Shown piece by piece: positions 12,701 to 24,700 of a DNA stretch of 64,000 nucleotides. The stretch's first letter is position 1, and every line of letters starts with the position of its first letter. The notes below the pieces were generated by a model. It saw only the letters and a list, made by a program, of their open reading frames with translations. It was not told the origin of the DNA and ran no database searches. The position numbers were made by a program, and so were the translations under genes. Source of the DNA: Phoronis australis (taxonomy: Eukaryota; Phoronida; Phoronidae); contig NMRA01000399.1 of NCBI GenBank assembly GCA_002633005.1, forward strand, positions 326,089 to 390,088, written 5' to 3'.

Positions 12701-15700
12701 ACCATTTACATTCCTGACTTCTTGAGTATTTCTGTCACAAATGGACAATGTTTAATTTGTGGGAGGAGTTTATTGCATGCTCCACCTCTTATTGCGTAAC
12801 ATCTTTCTCGATTTCTATAGGGTATTCCAGGCGAGGCTGGCCAACCAGGACCTGTAGGCGTCCCAGGTTTGATGGTAAGGACAGTAGCGCTGTCTGTTGT
12901 TTAGTTTCTGCAATAAAATGTTCAAAACAAAAGTAAATGTACATCTCTAGTACAAACCTTTTCGATTCGAGTGTGTTTTACACCGTAAATAACTTCTACA
13001 TTCTTCCATTGTGACCCAAGTTTGTCAGCTTCATCTCTATTTTTTGGTTCAACGCTCGATTTTGCCGAATCATAGTAGTCGACAAATGAATTAGGGGATA
13101 TTGGTTTCATTGTGATAAAGATGAATGTCTATTCCGTTGAGATTCATATCTCTCGGCGTTTTAATCGTACGTAGCCTACAGAATTTAATCCACTGGAATA
13201 CGTGTACTGTACAATGTGTGACTAATTGTTTTACAAATGACTGTATATGAACTGTACAATGTGTGACTAATTGTTTTACAAATGACTGTATATGAACTGC
13301 AGGGTGCCCCGGGAGCTGTGGGTCAACCGGGAGAATCGGGCCCACCCGGTATTCCAGTAAGTGACAGCACTCCCTCCGAGCACCATTATGTTGATCCCGC
13401 TCATCCATCAATTAAACTCGACTTCACTTTAGTCTCAATACCCGTCTAGCGTCTCAAAGTGGTAACTGCTAATCCCAACCTGCTTCCTTCACACTACCTT
13501 ATGTCTTTTCCACCCACTTCCGTTTCCTCCATTTATCAACCTCTGCTTCACGCCTCAGTTTGGTTATGTATTATCAGGGTCCTATCGGTCTTCCGGGATT
13601 TCCTGGAGAGCAAGGTCAACGTGGAATTCCGGTAAGTATGATGTAACCGGAAGTAAATCGTGTTTCCATGTCACATTTGGCACAGGAATATTTCAGGTGT
13701 GAAAAATGTAATGAATTTTTTTCTTCAATTTAAAGTGTCGTCATTCGATTCTATTTTTGCGACTTTCTATTCAAACCAATACAATACAAGTCAGGTTTTT
13801 AATGAAAAGGCTTGAAATATTACTTTTCACAATCATCTGGAGATGCATCGCGTTACGCATCAAGACTGTCGTGACGACGCATTTAGCTCGTGCGCAAACA
13901 GCCACGTCCAGTCACACGGTAATCCGTTTTATAGGTCAAAAATGGGTAAGCTTATCATTGGTTGGAAACCTTATTTGGCAAGAGCATTACTCGCGCGTCA
14001 CCACTGAAGTCCCCAAGTCCTTAAAGTGGCCAGAGATGGGCACTTGAAGAGTTTTAGAAAAACAGGCTGCTGCTCTTTTGTTTTGTTTTGTTTTGTTTTG
14101 TTTTGTTGCGTTCCACTGCACGCTATATAAAAACCTGTGTATCATTTGATTTTAGCTTTTCGTCTTTTCCCACACCACTTACTGTGACAGTTCCGTTCAA
14201 AGGAACAGCGTTCTCCCATTTAGCCCGTGCATGTAACTGTTCCATTTCCTACGCCCATTCCGTGGCTCATGGCAAAGTCGATAGATGTTTTGGTGCATAT
14301 TTAATACTCGTATGGAAAGAACCGAGAATCAGTAGTTTGATTGATAATGACTACACTTGAATATTTTCGCCTGTTTCACAGAGTCGACTGGCTAAGGCAT
14401 CTGACTGGTACGTAAACCGGAAGTTGTCATCAATTTCACCGTGAACTTTCGTTATTTAGATGAGCTCGTTGTGTCAATTTGATCAGAGCTTCTGCTTGTA
14501 CTGGCTTAATCAAATTCTTCGTGAAGAAAACGTAACGGCTTCACTTCAATGACGTCATTCCTTCGTATAACATTTGCTTCATACATTGTATGTTGACTAC
14601 TAAACGATTACGAATCGTCACCTATGTTTTGATGGATAGTGTAATTACCACGATTTGTTTATAAGTTGTTTTGTGACTTACGAGCCTTATACAATGCGGC
14701 GTCATAACGCTTTTCTCCTTAGTTTGCGATTTCTGAACTGATTACAATCATTTTAAGGCGTTCTGCCGCAGACATGGCTTCGAGTAATAGACGAATCGTA
14801 TGGTGCTACGTTTTGAGAACGACAGTACTATGTTTTAATTAAGATTGTAAATGACCGAATTGTTTCTTGTTTCATGGCGTCGTCTTTAAAAACACGTGTG
14901 CGGTATTAGACGCCATTATAAGCAGCAGAATATCACAGTATAATGTTTTCTCTCCAGGGACCGCCAGGAACACCAGGACTGCCGGGTGAGACAGGTCGAC
15001 CAGGCCCTCCTGTAAGTATTCTTGACCTCTGTCCTTCAGCTGCAAAGGATGTTTTTACAGCCATTCGATCGTACACGTGGCAAATTAACGGATTATATGA
15101 AACGTATACACAGCGTGAATTATTTGTAAGTCGATGTAATTTCCAAAATTCGTCATGTAAAGAGTACTGTAAAAGACGACTGTAGTTACATTATTTGGGC
15201 CACAAATTACTTTAAACAGGTTTTTCAAAATAGAAGTTAAAAGGTACTAGACATAATGCTTCGCTTGCAGTGTGGTTACAGAGTATGAGTGATGAAAAAT
15301 TAACAAGCAGTGGTGTTGACTTTTAGCTCCATAAAAGTTCAACGAATTTTTAACTTCAGTACTTTCGTTCAAGAATGATTGTGATTTCATTTTTCCAAAT
15401 GTTATGTTATATCAGTCTGCCTTGTTTCAAATGACCCCATTTTACCAGCACACCACACTTCAAGATACTGGCGAGTAAAAGTTAGTTTGATCACGTGCTT
15501 CGCTTGTAATGCGTGGCGATATCTCACGAAGTCTTGCTTGGCCTAAGTTTTCTCGCTAGAAATTTGTTCCAAATAACGCAGCCCATACGTTGTTTTATCA
15601 TACAAACCATGCTAACAGTGAAATAAAAATGTTCATTTATGTTGAGAATTCTCCCAAAATAAAATCTCATTTCCAACAATACTATATGTTACACAGCTGA

Positions 15701-18700
15701 AGAAGTATGTTTAACCATTCCATCTACACATTGTAGGGTAACCCAGGTCCACAGGGAATGCCTAGCACGGAAATTGGTCCACCTGGCCCACCCGGTCATC
15801 CAGGCGATAGAGGTCTGCCAGGACCTGTGGTAAGTACGTCACGTGTTTTTGTTGGTAAGCTGCAAATATTAGATCACCTTATTCGTATTCAATTGAGAAT
15901 TATGGTGTTCGTCACGAAATTATCCCGTCCAGATTTGAACACTCTACTTTCGCGGAGATATTAGCGAATTGCTTTAGTAGATTAGTTTTTGAAATGTCGG
16001 GAAATTTTTAGTCTTGTGTGTTACTAGATGCTGGCGTCACCATTCAAACTGTCTGCGATAATAAAACATTGTTGTCTTGAGAAAGATATGCAACGGATTT
16101 ACAATATTGTGTGTAAATGACGCCGTTGTATTTCGGACTAATGGACATCATTAAACTACGTCAGGGATATTCATGGTGAAACTAATGTAATGCGCCTCCT
16201 CCAGAGGGCGCCTCGCTCTAAAAGAAATGAAAACGCTTTGTAGTAAACATGCCGCGCAGAATCATAGTTATTTGCTCTCTGATGATTCGAAGGTTATTGT
16301 TTCAAACGTAGTGTATACATGTTGACTTCTATTTAACAGGGTAAGGATGGTGGAAGAGGTGATTCTGGCACCCAGGGTCAACCAGGACCTCCAGGGCTGA
16401 AGGGAGAGATGGGTCCGGTCGGTGGCAGTGGAGACAAAGGTCCGCGGGGACGACCAGGCAGCATGGGACGATCTGGAGCATCCGGTCCGAAAGGAGAGCC
16501 TGTAAGAAGCTGGGCTATTGAGAATTTTTGAAATGTCGAAGAGTTAGGAACATAATGCTTAGAAAACTGAAGAATAAATGTATGTATATTGGAGATAAAG
16601 GTTGACACAAAAAAATGAGAAAAAAGCGATTATTTATTTGCGCTGATGTATTAGGTAAACGTCATTTTGTCTCGCTGTAATGTGTGCCATAATTTCTGAA
16701 GAACAACCTATGGTAACATTATTTTCATGTAAGTAAGTGAAGTTTTAATGGCTAAATCTGTTCCGAGAGCTTTCTGTTTTATACACGATGTTTTTTGAAA
16801 TGCAGATGTTTTTTGTTCAACTGCTCGTGGCTTGCCAAATAGACATTAGCACTAATGTTTTGTCACAGGAGATCTCTATGGTTATTACAGTATATCAATG
16901 TTTGTTGTGATTAACTTCCGTTGTCAAAAAGAATGCAAAAAGCGGCAAAGTCATCGTTAAACGGGCACTGGTCTAGACATCTTGAGAAGGTCTACTCATT
17001 TAAATGTTTGGTTAAGATTTTACGTCTATATTATTTTTTAGGGTTTATTGAAAATGTCAAAGAAACAACTTTGAACCAAGTGTTTTATTTCCAATATGAT
17101 TTCTTTCTAGGGCTTAGACGGCATGCCGGGACCAGGCGGGTCACCAGGCATACAAGGACCCACCGTAAGTAATTTGGGCGGGTCACCAGGTATACAAAGA
17201 CCCACTGTAAGTAATTTGGGCGGGTCACCAGGTATACAAGGACACACTATTAGTAATTTGGGCGGGTCACCAGGCATAGGAGGATCCACTGTAAGTAATT
17301 TGGGGCCAGAAATTCAGAATTAATTTAAAGCTGCATTTCGCGCTGTTCAGCTGGCTAAAAAGGAAATTCGAATTGAACCCTTTTATTCTCCCAGATTCCG
17401 TCTCGTAATAGTCCATGATTTAATCCTATTTCCATTACCAACCTTTGAGTATCAGCATAGTTATCAATCTTCCGTGATCACTTTTCGCCTGGGTATTTGT
17501 AACTTCAATTGCTCATTTGAAAATTGACGTGTTGACCTTGACTTTGTAGGGTCTTCCCGGCGAACCAGGACCAGTTGGGCCACCTGGTGAGCCAGGCGAT
17601 AGGGTAAGTCTTACCACCAGCAGAGGCATACTCCTGTAAATAGAATTAAGTTCGGAAGGAAGGAACTGTGATCACGTGCTTCGCTTGTAATAAATGGCGA
17701 TGTATCGCGAAGGGTTACGCGATCTTGTGTTTTCGTAAGGTTCTCGGGTATATGAAATGCACTCTAGATCCGTGACTAAGAAATTTTCAAATTGTGACCG
17801 TGACTAGTATGTGATTTACACGATGGTTTCTTGAATTACAGTTGATGGTTGCAGAAGTTGATGATTCATTTAATTTCGTTTTTGTTAAAGCGTAAATGAA
17901 GAGTAAAGAACAGAATTAATTCACGTATCCACGAACTCATTGGTACCATATAGTCTGGCAAAATCTTTATTACCACGTGATCTTATGTACTATGTTAACC
18001 ATTTTGTCGTTTGAAAACCACTCCATACTCTCATCAAAAGAGCCGCATCAAATATAGCTAGCGTGCGTTCACTCTTTCAAAATCTTAAATTTATCAGATT
18101 TACAAACAATTCTCAAGCAAATATACTAGATCCTAATTTAGATACATAGTTCACAGTAATGATAGCAACTGTCAGTTTTAGGTGACTATTGTGAGGTAGA
18201 GACGTGTAGTCACCTTAAAAATCATACTTACAGTAGAAGTTCCCTCCAATATGGCACCAAATCATTTAATTTTGAGGTCGGGATCATGGACTAAATAATT
18301 AAGCCTCGTTTTCATCATAGGGTGAATCGGGGACAGTTGGAAGTAAAGGTTCCAAGGGTGAGAGCGGCAGTGTTGGCAAGGCAGGACCTCAGGGTCCGAG
18401 AGGATCACAGGGACCGCCAGGCATTCCGGTAGGAAATTAACAAGTCCAGTGATTACATGATCGTATTTGTAGCATCGTATCTCTAATGTGCAACAGAAGT
18501 CCAGGTGCACGCGATGTGCACGCGCAGCCTTAGATTACTCTCGTCATCTATGCAGCGTTGTCTCATCGTCTTCTTGGAATTTGTCAGAGCCAAATAATTA
18601 CAGTATAAAGGTGAATCGACGAAAATGCTGAAAAGTGATCATTTCGCTATTTAGAAAATGTTTGATGAAATAGTATTCGCTAGAAGAGCCACATTTTTTG

Positions 18701-21700
18701 TAGTTGCTTTTATTCCAAATTTTATGTCGCATAATCTACTTCTATTGATCTCTGGAGATTGCTGTAACCTTAATGTATTTCACCATTTTCAATCGCAGGG
18801 TCCTAGCGGTGAAATGGGCTCCCCAGGCGCACAGGGACCCATCGGTCAGAAGGTAAGAATTTCGTGACGTGCTTACGGTCACACGTTTTCTCTCTTTTTA
18901 TGTTTTCCGAAAATTATCAATATCAGAGGACTCTCGAATATTTAAAATATTTTGGGCTCTCCAATTATTCACCAACTCTCCTGCAATCCTTTACCGTTTT
19001 ATAAAGAACTCTGAACTGTCTATTGTTGACACATAAAAATATAGGTTTTCTCAATCCCAGTACATATCAAATCATTTAGGTAAATTTTGATCAAAAGTTT
19101 CTTGTGTGAAGAACATTATTGCACGACCATGTTTTCATAGGGTGCGGACGGACCACGCGGCGGCCCAGGCCCAGCGGGTGTGCCTGGACGGCAGGGTATG
19201 CCAGGACCTGTTGGAGATAAGGGGCCTCAAGGTGACGATGGCAAGATTGGCCCGCCCGGTCCTCCGGGACCGATCGGTGCCACGGGTACTCCAGGAGCAG
19301 TGGTAAGTCGTTTTGCAAAGAATGAAATTTAGCGCATGTCGGAATCATCACAAAAGACGTTGCGTCTAAGAACTGTTCCTAACTAATTGCCACACAAAAA
19401 GTGGTAGGCTTACTTTATGTCCGTATGCTACTGATAGGCAAACCCGTTTGCCTGCCACACCCAAGTGCTAATTGAATCGATACAGGACTGTTCTGACGAA
19501 AAAAGAAAATCACGAATGATCCTGCAATATCACGGAGTGAGTGGTGAGTCTTTCGGAGTTACCACTGGAGTTTTACTTACGTACACGAACAAAATGGTTA
19601 CAACTGAAATGATTTGTCGGCTGGAATGTTGAATTATGTTAATATAATTGGCGTTTCCGTTCCTTAAGTGAAGATTTCTCACCTCAAGGTGTCTAGCAAA
19701 TGCTCAGCGTTTACGGAAGGTGCACCAGTTATACATGTACGTTGTGACCACTGTTGAAACTACTATATTTTCATGCAGAAAGCATTTAGTCTCGGAAAGC
19801 ACTTGCCCATTTATTTCCGTAGCTAAAACACACTGCTCTCGTCATTTGTTGCTGTTATGTGACCTTCGCTTGAAGTTTCCAATCTATCCATAAAAATGAT
19901 AATTCAAATCAGTTGGCAACACTTTAATCAATGAAAACGCTAAGATAAAATATAAATGAAGTGAAAACAGCTTACGTAAGCAAGTCACGCAAGCATAAAT
20001 CTCTTCGATTAATTTTTAGGGTAAACCCGGAGATCCTGGTTACCCTGGCAACGAAGGACCTCAAGGACAGAAGGGTGACCCCGGCGTAGCCGGCTCAGCT
20101 GGTGTAGACGGCAGAGACGGAGAAACGGTAAGCATTCTCAGTACAGGAGTTGGTCGCTGTTCATCTTAAAGGGATATGATAGGTTTTACGCCTTTTGGGA
20201 ATTATTGGTGGATAGGGTGAACTTGTTGCACTAATTAAATTCTTGCATTAATTAGCTTTGACCAAAGTTATAAAACAAGAAAATCCGTTGCGTTTTCATG
20301 ATTGCAAATCTCCAATTCTCGCAATGGTCGAAAATCTTGCAATTCTCGCCAGTTAAATACCCTTCAAGACTCTGTCGTTCATCTAGTGAGGTTAAGCTCA
20401 CCCAGTAAAGATTTGCACTGCGGCAGCGCGGTGGCTTGAGTTCAACTGCACGTTGGGGCTAATCTCGGAAAACCACTTTTCTCTTCGATAATGTTGCTTT
20501 AACCCAGATGTATTGACTGTGGTAGTTGAATTGACGTCAGTTTCCGGTTCCGAGATTGGCTGTAAATAAAGGAATTTACAATTTCTATTTTCATGAATAA
20601 CACCAGAAATTTTTATTGACGTAGGAGCGCTTCCTGCAACTTACGTAATTTTATGAAATAGTTGTTATACAGCAATGACCACGCCTGCATCCTTCTTGAC
20701 TGTATTAAAATAAAGCCTCACAGTCATCCCGTGACCTAATCGCTCTGAAACCGATGTCCTGGGTTTAACCAAACAACTCACATTGAACGATTCCACTTAA
20801 AACCAAGCGAAAGTGGCGACGCAGTGGTTAACTGAACAAAACCAGTTTATGTTTGGCATATGTCCCGAATTGTTAACTATTATTCTAGTACATAATATGG
20901 AGTGATAAATAGGTATATATACATCGTGTGGAAGATGATTTATCTCTGGAAACATGAACATGAAAATGAAAGTATTTTGCAGGTATATCACTGTCGCTTT
21001 TGCATTTGTTTTAGGGTGTACGCGGTCCACCGGGACCCAAAGGTGATTCGGGTTCTCAAGGTCTGCAGGGCCCTGCAGGAGAGCGCGGTGTAAGGGGTGA
21101 GGACGGACAGAAAGGAGAGGACGTAAGTTCAAAGAGGCTTTTGTGGGCACATTATTAAAGGCTTGGAAGTACTGGCCTATCTACATTGCTAGAGGCTTTC
21201 TCGCAAAATGTTCTCGAAGTTTGGCGATATTTTTTAATTATTTATCAAAAATTCAGCAAACATTTTTCTTATGAAGTCCTAGGTAAATCATTGCACACAG
21301 CTTGTTAATGCGGATAACAAATCGGATTGTGTTTTGATGTTATAGTTGCTGCCAGAAATTTAATTATTCTGTATCTGTATTCTTTCTTTGTCCCAAATCG
21401 CCATTGTTCGAACTAACACTTCTCCTCTTTGAGGTGTGTGTCGTATTTTGTTTTTCGTTCAGTTACTTTTTTCAGAAATTCATTTTATTGATATTTCTGC
21501 AAGCAAAAATAGCTCAAATCTTTATATCATCACTATCTGCTTAGAATGAAATCGACATATTCTATTGCTTACTGCAGTATTCATTTTCCTCTACGTTTAC
21601 TCTCGAATTTTGTCCCTGGGTCTTTTGTAAAACCTTGATTAATCATTTCAGGGTCCTATTGGTTACCCTGGTCCACCGGGCCCGGCCGGATACGTCGGAC

Positions 21701-24700
21701 CCAAGGGTGACAGAGGAAAACCAGGTAGCGATGGAAAGAACGGGAAAAGAGGACACGTGGTAAGATTTTAAGTCGTTGCAAAGCATTTTTTGAGGTATAA
21801 GACGTCAGCTTTTTTCATAGGCATATTTGCTCCTCCAAAGTATCGTTATCGCGTTTATTTCCTGTGTTTGAATTGTTATCGGTTACGATAAATTACCCAG
21901 AATCCTCCGACAGCCACACTGCCTTGATGACTGACACTAAACTGCCGTGACAAACAACTTCATCAATGCTGTGCGAAGCAGTAACCATTTGTGAGTTCTT
22001 CTCAAGCTTAAAACTAATTCTAGTCTGAATAAGAAACAGGGTGAGACCCTCTATGACATAAATCAAAAGTTTATTTTGACAGAAGGGACCCCTAAGGGAT
22101 TGCTTGATGACAGGATATCATTTATGTACTTATGTGTAAACATCGAATACTGAAACTTTTCATCAAAGAAATTTGCGCTGCAGGTTTTACTTCAATTTGT
22201 TGAAGACACTAAATGAAATCGTATCAAAGTTCTCCTTCACACTCGAAGCTATTACATCATAAGTACAGTCCAGATAAAAGCTTTATTTCTTCTCGTAGGG
22301 ACCGGCGGGACCTCAAGGCGAGCAAGGTTTGCCCGGACCCCCGGGCAAGTCAGGTCAACCTGGCGTCCCGGGCTTACAAGGTAACGACGGGGAACCGGGC
22401 GATAAGGGCGACACGGGAACGCGCGGTATACAAGGCGATATCGGAGTACCAGGACCCCCTGTAAGTATAGCGGAGCATGTTTTTGTTGAGAGACGTAAAG
22501 GAGGACGGCTATGTGGCAAACAGGGCGACATGCGAATACCACGTTGCCTGTGAGTATTGGGGAATATGTGATCATTTAGAGATGCAAAGTAAAACAGTTA
22601 TGTGCTAAACAGGGCGACGTGTGACTACAACATGGTTCTTACTTCACGATAACGTTCATTACACCATTAATTAACAAATGTCGTGTCCGTTTTCACAAGA
22701 ATCTGTGATCATGTGACCGACAGTTTCAGAGTATTTGCAGTAAATCGTGTGTTTCTACTGAAACTTCATGAAATGAAAACCACTTCGCGACTGAGAAACA
22801 AATTTAAGCGACTGCGAGGCAGATCTAAGATGGTGCAGAGACGTGACCCAATCACAAATTTGAAAGGAAAACTCTTTCGGCTCCCCCATAACGACGTGGC
22901 GGCTGCCTTTCTTGTTATTTTTGGTCGTGGGTCAGAGGGTAGGCACCCTTCCCCTTTCAAAGTCTGCCTATGCCTTGTACTTGGCAGGTGTTCCGCAGTT
23001 TTGGATGGTGCCTCACACGTGCACGACTTTGTTACGTATTGCAGTCTCCAAACACTACGTTATTTATAAGTGACAAAACAAAACTACCTCAACAAAATAC
23101 AAAAAATACAAGTGCCGCTATGTTACGTCATACCATGTTACATGTGAAAAACAATGAACGCTTATTATTCTAGGGAGCAACTGGACCACCAGGACCTACA
23201 GGGTTACCAGGACAACCAGGGCCTAATGTAAGTATCCAAGGGAACACTTTTTGTTCATAAATAAACGAAGAGCGCTTTTTGCGTTTTGAAACATAGTGCC
23301 ATATAAGCGACCTAAAATGGCGATTTTCTCAAGGTATGTAAAGATAACACAAAAAGGCAGGAAATGACGTCATAAGCCGAAGAGAGACTTGTGGACTACT
23401 ACAACATATAAACATTGATAACTCTAACGAATGGGATTGTTACACCTGACTAAATAACAAGCGACAGTTTGACAGATAGCGAGGCTACTAGCAAACTAAA
23501 TAACATGTCATAGTTTGTTTGACTGATATCGAGGCTAGTAGCAAACTAAATAACAGGTGACAGTTTGACTGATAGCGAGGCTACTAGCAAACTAAATAAC
23601 ATGCGACAGTTTGTTTGGCTGATAGCAAGGCCACTAGCAAACTAAATAGTATGCAAAAGTTTGTTTGGCTGACAGCGAGGGAACTAGCAAACTAAATAAC
23701 ATGCTACAGTTTTTTTACCAATAAGGATGCTACTATCAAACTAAATAACATGCGACAGTTTGTTTGACTGATCAGCGAGGCTACTAGCAAACCCGTATCA
23801 TTTTGACATTTCTATTTTTGCCAACATAATTGATGTATCAATATCGTCACGTAGGGAGACGCGGGCAGTACTGGTCCACCTGGTCCGTCAGGTGACGCCG
23901 GCATTCCGGGGGCGCAAGGACCACCGGGCGTTCAGGGTGACGTCGGTCAAAAGGGAACCAAGGTAACAGACAACTACTGTTGGCGTGTTGTTACAGCACG
24001 CGCTGGAGGTGCAGGTGGTCGCGTCATTTCTCTTCAAGTTCAGGGAGTGTTCAGAGACTAATAATTCGTTGTTTGAAATCTCTGGGGATAGCATTTCGTG
24101 TTAGTATTAAGTGATTTGGAGTGTACATATTTGATTCATGGTCGATTGTTTGCGATTTGTAAACATTATGTAATTAATGTTACTCACAATTAGAACTGTT
24201 GAAGTGCGAACTTGGATTGTTTCTCAGGCACAAAATCATAGTCGCATGTTCACCTGTGGTTCAAGTTTTCGTGTATACGTTTGAAAGCCGGGCTCATTTC
24301 TTTCTTAGGGTCATAGAGGAAATATCGGTGCCGGTGGCACTGCTGGAGAACAGGGTTCTAAGGGAGAGACAGGCCCACCCGGCCGAGATGGGCCTCCAGG
24401 TGGGAAGGGGGACCAGGTGAGTATTAGTTCCTGTTCCGCCGAATACTTTGCAAGTGATCTTGTTCATCTCAATATTGTGTTTGGGTATTAAAGTGACAAG
24501 ACAAACTTCAAGGAACTACCGTACATTTTTGAATTTGGTTTTCAAATCAAAATAACATTTTTGAAAGTGTGCACTTAATCACCCGTCATACTTCCGTTGC
24601 ATGGCCTTTTTATGCTCTTTTCTGCGCATCGTCCGTAGTGATGAGCGGAATCTGCAATTTTCTGACCACGCTTGGTCTCTGTTTGGTCAATGCACTGTTA

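Noticed and set aside
22683-23069. 128-codon plus-strand open frame between collagen exons 28 and 29
   Set aside because: No family motif, no promoter or splice evidence, and it lies in an intron. The basic stretch seems fortuitous.
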